DNA from: Jeotgalibacillus sp. S-D1
GTDB lineage: Bacteria; Bacillota; Bacilli; Bacillales; Jeotgalibacillaceae
Assembly: GCF_004358665.1 (NCBI RefSeq)
Contig: NZ_SMZR01000002.1
Location: 726,310 to 790,309 of the forward strand
Reading direction: 5' to 3'
DNA length: 64,000 bases
Part shown: one piece after another, positions 25,648 through 33,318 of the stretch
Layout: each line of letters begins with the position of its first letter
How positions within the stretch are numbered: position 1 is the first letter of the stretch
The notes under the pieces: model-generated
What the model was told of the DNA's origin: nothing
Seen by the model: only the letters and a program-made list of their open reading frames with translations
The model's database searches: none
Position numbers and translations under genes: made by a program

Positions 25648-26640
25648 TTACACTCTCACCAGCACTCTTCCACGTATTTTACTCTGAAGAATATCACGCA
25701 TTGCTGCCGGGGTGTCCTCCAGTGAAACCTCACGATCGACCAGTGCCTCTAACCCTTCTGGCTTAAGATCATCCGCAAGGCGGTTCCAGATCTTTTCACG
25801 AAGCGGCATTGGACAGTAGGCCGAATCAACACCAAGCAGGCTGACCCCTCTTAAAATAAAGGGGTGCACAGTTGTTGGTATATCGCTTCCACCAGTCAAA
25901 CCGCTGACTGCCACAGCACCGCCTCTTTTTATACGGCTGAGGACAGCCGCTAAGCTTTTTCCGCCTACGGGATCTACAGCGGCCTGCCAGGTCCCTTTTT
26001 GCAGAGGCTTTAACTCTCCGTTATAGACATCCGATCTGGAAATAACAGAATCAGCACCAAGCTTTTTCATAAAGTCGTGCTCTTCTTCTTTCCCTGTACT
26101 CGCCACCACTTTATAGCCCCGCTTTGCCAGCATCGCAACTGCCATGCTGCCAACTCCGCCAGTTGAACCTGTGACCAGCACATCTCCCTGATCAGGTGTC
26201 AGTCCATTCGCCTCCAGACGATGAATCGATAAAGCAGCAGTGAAGCCCGCTGTCCCAATGATCATCGCTTCCTTCAGGGTCATATTTTTCGGAAGCGGCA
26301 CGATCCACTCAGCGGGAATTTTCGCGTATTCACTATAGCCGCCATAATGGGAGACTCCAATCTCATAGCTAGTGGCTATGACTTCATCTCCTTCTTTAAA
26401 ACGATTGTTTTTTGAAGAAACCACGGTGCCTGATAAGTCAATTCCGGGAACAAACGGATACGACTGAACAATGTTTCCATTAGGCAGCCCTGCCATTCCA
26501 TCTTTAAAATTCACACTGGAATAAGCTACTTTTATTAAAACGTCACCTTGTGACAACTGATCTTTATCAATCGACTTCACCTGAACCGACACATCTTCTC
26601 CCATTTTATCTACAACAACTGCTTGAAAATTTGATGACAT
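25648..26640 (-). CDS. YhdH/YhfP-type quinone oxidoreductase (acrylyl-CoA reductase family)
   Basis: Zinc-free medium-chain dehydrogenase of 330 residues. The nucleotide-binding stretch VTGSTGGVGSMAVAML lies mid-protein, and YSSVNFKDGMA and YPFVPGIDLSG are the family's N-terminal signatures. E. coli AcuI (YhdH) reduces acryloyl-CoA with NADPH; the B. subtilis relative is YhfP. GGGAGATG lies before the ATG. It is followed at 20 bp upstream by the glycosylase gene in the same direction, so the two may share a transcript, without a functional link I can see. Confidence 0.88.
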   Translation of the reverse strand: MSSNFQAVVVDKMGEDVSVQVKSIDKDQLSQGDVLIKVAYSSVNFKDGMAGLPNGNIVQSYPFVPGIDLSGTVVSSKNNRFKEGDEVIATSYEIGVSHYGGYSEYAKIPAEWIVPLPKNMTLKEAMIIGTAGFTAALSIHRLEANGLTPDQGDVLVTGSTGGVGSMAVAMLAKRGYKVVASTGKEEEHDFMKKLGADSVISRSDVYNGELKPLQKGTWQAAVDPVGGKSLAAVLSRIKRGGAVAVSGLTGGSDIPTTVHPFILRGVSLLGVDSAYCPMPLREKIWNRLADDLKPEGLEALVDREVSLEDTPAAMRDILQSKIRGRVLVRV

Positions 26641-26659
26641 ACTGTTTTCATCTCCCTTT

Positions 26660-27298
26660 TTAAATTAGTGGTGATCGAAATTTCGAAACATATGGACTGC
26701 TGGTTATCCAGAACCGCCAGGGGTAATCGCGTGCTTCACCTGTATTATCAATGCCAATGCGCGGTCCTGCTGATATTGTGAATTGTTCCTTTGGCCAGCC
26801 CCTGCAAATCATTAAGGGTGGCTTGGAGAAATGAAGACCGTAGTCAGCCATGGTAATCCCCATCGCTTTTGTGAGCTTCCCCGGCCCATTCGTCCATTCT
26901 TTTTTTGGCCGTCCAAGACGCCGGCTTTCCATAAGGTCCTGTCCTCCAAGCGGTTCAACCGCCCGAATTAAAATGGCTTCCGGCCGGCCTGTCTGCGCAC
27001 TGACGACATTAACCAGTGTGTGCGTATGCATGGTGTACGTATAGACGGAGCCAGCCTGACCAAACATAATTTCTGTTCTTTTCGTACGCCGGTTTCCAAA
27101 GCTGTGAGCCGCACGATCATCCGGTCCCATATAGGCTTCTGTTTCAACTATGTATCCTGATGCTGTTCCCTCCTCTGTTTCTTTTACTAAAAGGCAGCCC
27201 AATAACTGCTTGGCAAGCTCCAGGGTTGGCTGATCATAAAAGCTTTGTTCTAACGGTTTAAAGGGTTCCATTCCATACGGCTCCAATCTATCTTTCAT
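26660..27298 (-). CDS. aag: 3-methyladenine DNA glycosylase, AAG/MPG family
   Basis: Base-excision repair enzyme removing alkylated purines such as 3-methyladenine and hypoxanthine. Signatures are LLGCLLVKETEEGTASGYIVETEAY, the catalytic Glu in that VETEAY, RAAHSFGNRRTKRTEIMF, MHTHTLVNVV and EWTNGPGKLTKAMGI, closely resembling B. subtilis Aag. At 212 residues it is full length. Two starts are possible: the ATG at 27298 (weak ribosome site) or at 27271 (GGAG nine bases upstream); the second removes nine residues that the family does not need. Confidence 0.93.
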   Translation of the reverse strand: MKDRLEPYGMEPFKPLEQSFYDQPTLELAKQLLGCLLVKETEEGTASGYIVETEAYMGPDDRAAHSFGNRRTKRTEIMFGQAGSVYTYTMHTHTLVNVVSAQTGRPEAILIRAVEPLGGQDLMESRRLGRPKKEWTNGPGKLTKAMGITMADYGLHFSKPPLMICRGWPKEQFTISAGPRIGIDNTGEARDYPWRFWITSSPYVSKFRSPLI

Positions 27299-27465
27299 CT
27301 TTTGCTTACTTCTTCATTTCCCTGTCATTGTCCTGGTTAAAACGTTAAATTCCAAAAGAATCTTTTGATACAGAAAATGAAATCAGGGGAACAGTATTTT
27401 GAAAAATGATTATGGCGAAAATAAACATATGAATAATAATTGGTAAATTTATTGGAGGTCTTTCC

Positions 27466-28188
27466 ATGTTTGAAACTGCAAATGAAATACCCCTTATTCT
27501 CGGTCGTGTAGTAACAATTTTACCTTTATTGCTGCTCGTCACAATCTTCATGGGAAAGCGGGCAATTGGGGAACTGCCCATATTTGATTTTCTGGTTATC
27601 CTTACGCTTGGTTCTGTGGTAGGAGCGGAACTTGCTAATCCGGAGGTCCATCAGCTGCCGACTGCAGCTGCCATTATACTCATCGCTCTATTGCAGCGAC
27701 TGGTTGCAAAATGGAAATTATCCAGCAGGTTATTTGGCCGATACATAACATTCGAACCAACAGTGGTTGTCCAGAATGGGAAATTACTAAATCAAAATAT
27801 GAAAAAAATCGGTTACTCCATTGATAATATTCTTCAAATGCTTAGAGAAAAGGATGTATTTGATCTTCTGGATGTAGAAACGGCTATTATTGAATCCAGC
27901 GGATCTTTGAGTGTATTAAAAAAACCACAGAAAAGCGGTATTACTGCAGAGGATTTACAAATTGTAAAAAGCTCCTCATTAGCGATTCCGGTTATTTTGG
28001 AGGGGACGATTTCAGAAGAGGTACTGGAGCAATTTAATTTGAATGAGGAATGGATCGATGAACAGCTGAGATCTCAAGGTATTTCTGACAGAAGCTATGT
28101 ATTTTTTGCTTCACTGAATAAAGATCATCAGCTCCATATTTCCTTAAAGAATGAAGAAAATCTTATTATTCCGAAGATCAAGCATTAG
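27466..28188 (+). CDS. DUF421/YetF-family membrane protein
   Basis: A 240-residue protein with three N-terminal membrane segments (about residues 10-85, including FMGKRAIGELPIFDFLVILTLGSVVG) and a two-part cytosolic domain (LLDVETAIIESSGSLSVLKKP), the hallmark of the YetF/YdfR/YkjA family. Relatives are linked to spore or membrane properties in Bacillus; the molecular function is unknown. GGAGG precedes the ATG. Monocistronic. Confidence 0.88.
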   Translation: MFETANEIPLILGRVVTILPLLLLVTIFMGKRAIGELPIFDFLVILTLGSVVGAELANPEVHQLPTAAAIILIALLQRLVAKWKLSSRLFGRYITFEPTVVVQNGKLLNQNMKKIGYSIDNILQMLREKDVFDLLDVETAIIESSGSLSVLKKPQKSGITAEDLQIVKSSSLAIPVILEGTISEEVLEQFNLNEEWIDEQLRSQGISDRSYVFFASLNKDHQLHISLKNEENLIIPKIKH

Positions 28189-28474
28189 GTTTCAAAAGGG
28201 ACCAGTTTACCTAAGCTTAATTAGTTTCTGCTCAAAGTTTGAAGTCTAAAAGAATGAGGCTGGAACCGGTTCACTGCGCTTCAGGCGGCGCTTTCCGCAG
28301 GGACTTCGCTTGAGCCTCCTCAGGCTTCGCCTTGCGGGGTCTCAGCTTGCCGTCAATTCCTGCAGGAGTCGCCACCTTCCGCTCCGTTCACCTCATCGTT
28401 GCAATTAAAATAACCTCAAATAATATAATTTTTGGGCTTTGCACCAGCCCTTTTACTGGCTGAAACAGAAAAAA
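28189..28474. other. Intergenic stretch holding repeat copy 4
   Basis: No gene. It contains a short GAGGCTGG start, the dispersed repeat and an AT-rich end before the csp terminator. Confidence 0.5.
28268..28392. repeat. Dispersed 125-128-bp repeat, copy 4
   Basis: Very close to copy 2 (CAGGCGGCGCTTTCCGCAGG, CTTCGCTTGAGCC, TCAGGCTTCGCCTTG) and preceded by the same AATGAGGCTGG start. Confidence 0.85.
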
Positions 28475-28500
28475 ACGACTGACACAGATGTGTCAGTCGT
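28475..28500 (-). terminator. Terminator of the cold shock gene
   Basis: ACGACTGACACA (28475-28486) pairs perfectly with TGTGTCAGTCGT (28489-28500). The minus-strand T-run follows from the A-run at 28469-28475. Confidence 0.88.
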
Positions 28501-28514
28501 TTCTATTTGTAAAA

Positions 28515-28715
28515 TTATAATTTTACAACGTTAGCAGCTTGGTCTCCACGGTTACCTTGAGTGATATCAAAGCTAACTTTTTGACCTTCTTCAAGTGATT
28601 TGAAACCTTCGCCAGTGATAGCTGAGAAATGTACGAATACATCTTCGCCGCCTTCAACCTCGATGAAGCCAAATCCTTTTTCTGCATTAAACCATTTTAC
28701 TGTACCTTCGTTCAT
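28515..28715 (-). CDS. Cold shock protein, CspB family
   Basis: A 66-residue single-strand nucleic-acid-binding protein. RNP1 KGFGFIEV is at 13-20 and RNP2 DVFVHF at 25-30; the acidic surface and length are those of Bacillus CspB/C/D. It melts mRNA structure at low temperature and in stationary phase. GGAGG precedes the ATG. A long AT-rich leader with a 13-bp inverted repeat lies upstream. Confidence 0.96.
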   Translation of the reverse strand: MNEGTVKWFNAEKGFGFIEVEGGEDVFVHFSAITGEGFKSLEEGQKVSFDITQGNRGDQAANVVKL

Positions 28716-29033
28716 GGTAAAACCTCCAACATTTTGTTAAATTTTACTTAATAACGATGTAAAAATAAGCAATTCACATGTTACCACAGACTACATGTCG
28801 GAAGATATATAATCCCTGCTAACATGTGAATTAAAAGATTGTTACTTATTAAGCATAGACTAATATTAGCATGGATTAATTTAAATAGCAACCCCTTGAG
28901 AAATAACTTATTTTTATTGTAGTGTCAATGGGTTTTGCAGAGGATTTTCTGAACATTATTTGAAAATAGCAAATTCCATTATTTCCTATCAGCAAAGGCT
29001 TTCTGTGCCCTAATGATCGTTTTTTCATATAAA
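28716..29033 (-). promoter_or_regulatory. Upstream region of csp with 13-bp inverted repeat
   Basis: AATTCACATGTTA (28771-28783) and its perfect inverse TAACATGTGAATT (28820-28832) flank 36 bp, with further partly matching CTTAATAAC/GTTACTTATTAAG outside. Csp genes usually have long structured leaders; this may be part of one. I cannot place the promoter securely. The part above 28840 is AT-rich and shows no gene. Confidence 0.5.
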
Positions 29034-29062
29034 AAAAGGCTCGTCCAATTACGAGCCTTTTT
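29034..29062 (-). terminator. Terminator of the 31-aa gene
   Basis: AAAAGGCTCGT (29034-29044) pairs perfectly with ACGAGCCTTTT (29051-29061), loop CCAATT, with A- and T-runs on the two sides. It begins five bases after the small gene's stop codon. Confidence 0.85.
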
Positions 29063-29066
29063 GAAA

Positions 29067-29162
29067 TTAATATTTTTTGGCTTTGCGTTTATTTATAAAT
29101 TTTCGGATAATCGGATAAATAATTGGTCCATATTTTATTGCTCTTCGAATCAATTTTCCCAT
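29067..29162 (-). CDS. Small basic protein, 31 aa
   Basis: Codes for a 31-residue protein beginning MGKLIRRAIKYGP and ending NKRKAKKY, with 11 Lys/Arg and a central PIIYPIIRKF segment. The gene has a strong GGGAGGG site nine bases before ATG, a tight intrinsic terminator after the stop and a sigma-B-like box upstream, so it is a real transcription unit. I recall similar short proteins in Bacillaceae without known function. A basic amphipathic helix that touches membrane or nucleic acid is conceivable but unproven. Confidence 0.7.
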   Translation of the reverse strand: MGKLIRRAIKYGPIIYPIIRKFINKRKAKKY

Positions 29163-29190
29163 AGAAGTAATCCCTCCCGTTTTTAAGAAT

Positions 29191-29216
29191 ATTCCCCATA
29201 GGAGAGACCCACAAAC
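29191..29216 (-). promoter_or_regulatory. Sigma-B-like promoter of the 31-aa gene
   Basis: GTTTGT (29211-29216), 14-bp spacer, GGGAAT (29191-29196) on the minus strand, resembling GTTTAA-N12-15-GGGTAT. An overlapping sigma-A reading (TTGTGG and TATTCT, 17 bp) is also possible. Confidence 0.45.
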
Positions 29217-29228
29217 ATGGAAATATTA

Positions 29229-30188
29229 TTAAACTAAGTGGCAGGCGACAAAATGCCCCTTCTCCGCTTCACGCCATGCCGGCTTTTCCAGGGCACAACG
29301 CTCTTCTGCTAAAGGACACCGGGTCCTGAATACACAGCCGCTTGGCGGGTCAATTGGACTTGGCAGTTCACCTTTCAGTAAAATGCGCTCTCTTTTTTCC
29401 TCCACAACGGGATCAGGAATCGGGATCGCCGAAAGAAGTGCCTGTGTGTAGGGATGAAGAGGGTTCTCATAAAGTTTTTCACTGGATGTTAACTCCACCA
29501 TATGACCAAGATACATGACACCTATTCTGTCTGAAATATGCTTAACCATTGATAAATCATGTGCGATAAATAAATAAGTCAGGCCTTTCTCTATTTGAAG
29601 AGCTTTAAGTAAATTTACGACCTGTGCCTGTACAGAAACGTCGAGTGCAGAGATGGGCTCGTCTGCAATAATAAAGTCCGGATCTAATGCAAGGGCCCGG
29701 GCGATCCCGATTCGCTGCCTCTGCCCTCCGCTGAATTCATGCGGGTATCGGTTTGCATGATCCCGGTTTAGTCCAACATCCTCCAGAAGCTGATACACCT
29801 TTTTTTTCATTTCATTTTTATTTTTATATAAGCCGTGAATATCCATCGGTTCTGAAATGATTTCAAGTACCGTTGACCTGGGGTTCAGTGAGGCGTAAGG
29901 ATCCTGAAAAATCATCTGCATATTGCGAAGGAAAGAAAAGCGGTCTTTTTCATTCATGCTGTGAACATCTTTTCCATTATAAAATACGTTTCCTTCTGTA
30001 TTCTTATACATACCCATAACTGTGCGTCCGGTTGTGGATTTCCCGCAGCCGGACTCTCCCACTAAACCCAGCGTTTCTCCTTTATGAACTTCAAAGCTTA
30101 CACCGTCAACAGCTTTTAATAATTGATTTTTACCTAAATCAAAATGCTTCTTCAGTTCTTTAACCTCTAGTAATGCTCTGTTTGCCAT
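29229..30188 (-). CDS. ykfD: Oligopeptide ABC ATPase YkfD
   Basis: ATP-binding subunit of the OppF type, 319 residues from the ATG at 30188. Walker A is GESGCGKST, the signature SGGQRQRIGIARAL, Walker B DFIIADEPISALDV, and the C-terminus has the peptide-transporter tail with clustered Cys (GCVFRTRCPLAEERC). The frame continues to a TTG at 30215, less likely. It is the last gene of the dpp-ykf operon, as in B. subtilis, and would pair with DppD on the DppBC permease. Confidence 0.93.
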   Translation of the reverse strand: MANRALLEVKELKKHFDLGKNQLLKAVDGVSFEVHKGETLGLVGESGCGKSTTGRTVMGMYKNTEGNVFYNGKDVHSMNEKDRFSFLRNMQMIFQDPYASLNPRSTVLEIISEPMDIHGLYKNKNEMKKKVYQLLEDVGLNRDHANRYPHEFSGGQRQRIGIARALALDPDFIIADEPISALDVSVQAQVVNLLKALQIEKGLTYLFIAHDLSMVKHISDRIGVMYLGHMVELTSSEKLYENPLHPYTQALLSAIPIPDPVVEEKRERILLKGELPSPIDPPSGCVFRTRCPLAEERCALEKPAWREAEKGHFVACHLV

Positions 30189-30232
30189 GCCCGTATGCCC
30201 CCATTGTTGATTCAATCTTTATCTGCATCTCA

Positions 30233-31156
30233 TTACTCCTGCCAATAACGCCTTGTTTCACACCATTCTTTTTCATAAAAGCTTCCTTCAATTGTTTGAA
30301 TCAGTATTTTTTTTCCTGGTGTCGGAGAATGTATCATTTTTCCTTCTCCATAATAAATGCCGACATGGTGGAGCCGCCCTTTGCCTTCCTCATAGGCAAA
30401 AAAGAGCAGGTCTCCCGGTTGAACGTCTTTCTTATCGATCCACTTGCCTTTTTTCGCCTGGTCTCCTGCATCTCTTGGAATGATATAGCCGCAGGCTTTT
30501 AAGATCGTATAGGTAAAGCCTGAGCAGTCATAGCCATAATCGCTTAATCCTCCCCACAAATAGTCGAGATTCAGAAAGCGTTCAGCTTTATGGATAATCG
30601 ATTCTCCATTTTTTTTCGCAATGGCTTCAACGGATTCATATGTAAGCACATCAGTTTTTTTCACATAAGCAGGACCATGAGGCGTTAACACTTCAAACGC
30701 TTCTCCCGCTTCCGTTAGTACAGGCAGAACCGTATTGAAGCTTAACGGAATGATCTCTTTCCCATCCTGATTTACTAAGCTGGTGTGTTTCGTTATTACA
30801 GCGATCGGCATCTCAAGAAGTGACTCCGCATCTTCCTGTTCAAGCTTCGTCAGCTGCACAAGCGGAATCCAGCCCGGATAACCGCGTTCATCTTTTTTCG
30901 TGGATTGGTTAGGGATGACTACTTTTGCCCAGCTGTCTTTTTCCTCTATTATGTAAACCAGCTCGTTATATAAAATTTGTGACTGGATTCTATTTTCATC
31001 TAAAAGAGCTTTTCGTTCCTCACCGGATAACCCGTCCAGCCATTTTTGCAGGTTAACGGGATGCTGAATCGCCGCTTCGTCAATGGAGCGGGGCGATGAG
31101 GCTTCTGTCCATAGGGTTGCGGCTGTTACATTTATTTGTGCTGCACAGATTTCCAT
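30233..31156 (-). CDS. ykfC: Gamma-D-glutamyl-L-diamino acid endopeptidase YkfC
   Basis: NlpC/P60 cysteine peptidase of 307 residues cutting gamma-D-Glu-mDAP/L-Lys bonds in muropeptides with a free L-Ala end. Two SH3b domains (about 1-165) precede the catalytic domain, with Cys211 in YDCSGF, His264 in LHHVGIY and His276 in MIHSP. No signal peptide, so it acts on imported peptides in the cytoplasm. GGAGG sits seven bases before the ATG at 31156. It overlaps nothing functional but starts just before the end of ykfB. Confidence 0.94.
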   Translation of the reverse strand: MEICAAQINVTAATLWTEASSPRSIDEAAIQHPVNLQKWLDGLSGEERKALLDENRIQSQILYNELVYIIEEKDSWAKVVIPNQSTKKDERGYPGWIPLVQLTKLEQEDAESLLEMPIAVITKHTSLVNQDGKEIIPLSFNTVLPVLTEAGEAFEVLTPHGPAYVKKTDVLTYESVEAIAKKNGESIIHKAERFLNLDYLWGGLSDYGYDCSGFTYTILKACGYIIPRDAGDQAKKGKWIDKKDVQPGDLLFFAYEEGKGRLHHVGIYYGEGKMIHSPTPGKKILIQTIEGSFYEKEWCETRRYWQE

Positions 31157-31169
31157 TCCATTCCCTCCT

Positions 31170-32255
31170 TTAACTGACTCCTTCAATACCAGTGATGCCA
31201 AGCCCCGGTGTTTGAGGAAGTGTCATCCTTTCACCCGCATACTCCACACCGCCTGCTGCGATATCTCTCGCCAGCAAAAGCGGCGCATCAAAGTCAAAAC
31301 GGGTGATGTTTCGCTGGCTTGCGGCAAAATGGGCTGCGGCGGTGATGCCAACCTTGGTTTCGATCATGCTGCCCACCATACAGGGAACCCCGAATGCTTC
31401 AGCCAGCTTATTGATTGCGATCGCCTGATGGATTCCGCCCGCTTTCATTAATTTTATATTGATTAAATCAGCACTTCTTGTCTGCAGAACATTGATAGCA
31501 TCCTGCGTGGTAAAGACACTTTCATCTGCCATAATCGGCGTAAACGTATGATCCGTTACCTGTTTAAGACCGCGGATATCATGGGCCTGAACCGGCTGCT
31601 CCACCAGTTCTATATCAAAGCCCGCGTCCTCCATTTTGCTGATCGCATAAATGGCCTCTTTAGGCGTCCAGCCCTGATTGGCATCTAAACGAAGCTTGCA
31701 GCCTGGTCCTGCTTTTTCCCGGATCGCCTTAATTCGCTCCAAGTCGAGCTGAATAGAACCAGTCCCCACTTTTATTTTCAGTGTATGAAAACCATCCTGA
31801 ACGAATTGACTGGCGTCTTCTGCCATTTCTGCAGGGTCATTCACACTGACTGTATAATCCGTTGTGAATTCCGATTGATATCCCCCTAAGAATTGAAAAA
31901 GAGGCATACCTGCGTGCTGAGCCAGCAAGTCGTGAATGGCACAATCCACAGCTGCTTTCGCGCTTGAGTTTCTCACCATTGATCTGTCTACAGCATGCAG
32001 GAGTCCTTCCCTCTCCAGGATGGACTGGTTAAGAATAAGCGGGGCAATCACGTCGTTTACAGCCGTTTCAATACCCGCTAATGAATCGCCTGTTATGACG
32101 TGAGTAGGAGGTGCTTCCCCATATCCCGTTTTGCCGTCCTCTGACGTGATCTTCACCATAATCGATTGGGCAACAGCCAGCGTTCTCAGCGCTGTTTTAA
32201 ATGGTTTCTTTAAAGGTACGGATACCCGAAATGTTTCAACTGCGTGTATTTTCAT
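31170..32255 (-). CDS. ykfB: L-Ala-D/L-Glu epimerase YkfB
   Basis: Enolase-superfamily dipeptide epimerase of 361 residues converting L-Ala-D-Glu to L-Ala-L-Glu. All known active-site residues fall at the expected B. subtilis numbers: Lys160 and Lys162 (LKIKVG), Mg2+ ligands Asp191, Glu219 and Asp244, and Lys268. It makes the product of YkfC available to ordinary peptidases. AAAGGAG precedes the ATG. Confidence 0.96.
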   Translation of the reverse strand: MKIHAVETFRVSVPLKKPFKTALRTLAVAQSIMVKITSEDGKTGYGEAPPTHVITGDSLAGIETAVNDVIAPLILNQSILEREGLLHAVDRSMVRNSSAKAAVDCAIHDLLAQHAGMPLFQFLGGYQSEFTTDYTVSVNDPAEMAEDASQFVQDGFHTLKIKVGTGSIQLDLERIKAIREKAGPGCKLRLDANQGWTPKEAIYAISKMEDAGFDIELVEQPVQAHDIRGLKQVTDHTFTPIMADESVFTTQDAINVLQTRSADLINIKLMKAGGIHQAIAINKLAEAFGVPCMVGSMIETKVGITAAAHFAASQRNITRFDFDAPLLLARDIAAGGVEYAGERMTLPQTPGLGITGIEGVS

Positions 32256-32276
32256 ACCAAGACTCCTTTATTCCAT

Positions 32277-33197
32277 TCATTGAACACCGGGCATAATGGT
32301 GAGCGATTTCGTTTTAGATGAAAGTCTTGCTTTTACGCCAAAAGGTATAGCAAAATGCGGCTCGCAATGTCCGATTTTAAACCCTTTAATAACCGGTGTC
32401 TCAAGATCCTTTAAGTAATGATTCAGTACTTCATCCAGCGTTTGGGAGGGCTTATTGTTGGTCGGAACCGCGTTTTTAAAATCTCCTACGACAATACCTG
32501 CTGCAGTTTCAAGCTTGCCTGCCAGTAATAGCTGATTTAGCATTCCATCAATGCGGTAAGGCTCCTCATCGATATCTTCGATAAACAGTATTTTTCCTTT
32601 CGTGTTCAACTCAAACGGAGTGCCAATCGAGCTGAGGATTAAGGAGAGATTTCCACCCACAAGCTCTCCTACACGCTCTCCTTCTGAAATGATCTCAAGC
32701 GGAGATACATCTTCTGTGTAATGAAGCTCCTTCGGCTCAAATAACTGCCAGAACATTTTTTTGGACAGATCCTGAAACTCTTCTTTCCCTACATCTGAAG
32801 CAAGCATTGGTCCATGAAAGGTAACCAGCCCTGTTTCCTGACGAATGGCTGTATGCAGGAAAGTAATATCACTGTAGCCCCAGAAGATTTTCGGGTTTTG
32901 TTTGATTAGTTCATAATCTATTTTGGAGGCGATCCTTGCCGTACCATAGCCCCCTCCGGCGCAGATGATGCCGTCAACAGATGGATCCTCAAACATGGCA
33001 TGCAGATCCTCTAACCGTTCTTCATCACTTCCTGCCAAATAGCCATTCACTTTATGCACGTAATTTCCAAGGCGCACTTTCAGACCCAGCTGAGTTAAAA
33101 ATGAATAGGATTTCTCTAAATTTTGAATGTTAGGAGGACTGGCCGGTGCAATGACACCGACTGTATCTCCTCTTTTTAAACGTTTCGGTATAAGCAT
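32277..33197 (-). CDS. ykfA: LD-carboxypeptidase YkfA
   Basis: Peptidase S66 family, 306 residues, removing the terminal D-Ala from muropeptide tetrapeptides in the cytoplasm. The nucleophile Ser is in FWGYSDITF, and GHCEPHFAIPFG carries the catalytic His; VGGNLSLI belongs to the substrate pocket. AAAGGAG fits the ATG at 33197 (seven-base gap) rather than the ATG two codons earlier. It follows dppE after a 115-bp spacer with a strong hairpin. Confidence 0.94.
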   Translation of the reverse strand: MLIPKRLKRGDTVGVIAPASPPNIQNLEKSYSFLTQLGLKVRLGNYVHKVNGYLAGSDEERLEDLHAMFEDPSVDGIICAGGGYGTARIASKIDYELIKQNPKIFWGYSDITFLHTAIRQETGLVTFHGPMLASDVGKEEFQDLSKKMFWQLFEPKELHYTEDVSPLEIISEGERVGELVGGNLSLILSSIGTPFELNTKGKILFIEDIDEEPYRIDGMLNQLLLAGKLETAAGIVVGDFKNAVPTNNKPSQTLDEVLNHYLKDLETPVIKGFKIGHCEPHFAIPFGVKARLSSKTKSLTIMPGVQ

Positions 33198-33276
33198 CTT
33201 CATTCTCCTTTCTTTGCTCTGAAAAAGCTGCGAAACCTCACAGCCTTTTCACATCAAAGAATGTAAGCCTTCATAT

Positions 33277-33305
33277 AGAAGGAAACGCGAATCACGTTTC
33301 CTTCT
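33277..33305 (-). terminator. Hairpin after dppE
   Basis: AGAAGGAAACG (33277-33287) pairs perfectly with CGTTTCCTTCT (33295-33305), loop of seven. There is no T-run, so it is more likely to protect the dppE mRNA end than to terminate fully. Confidence 0.6.
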
Positions 33306-33318
33306 GAAGGCATACCCA

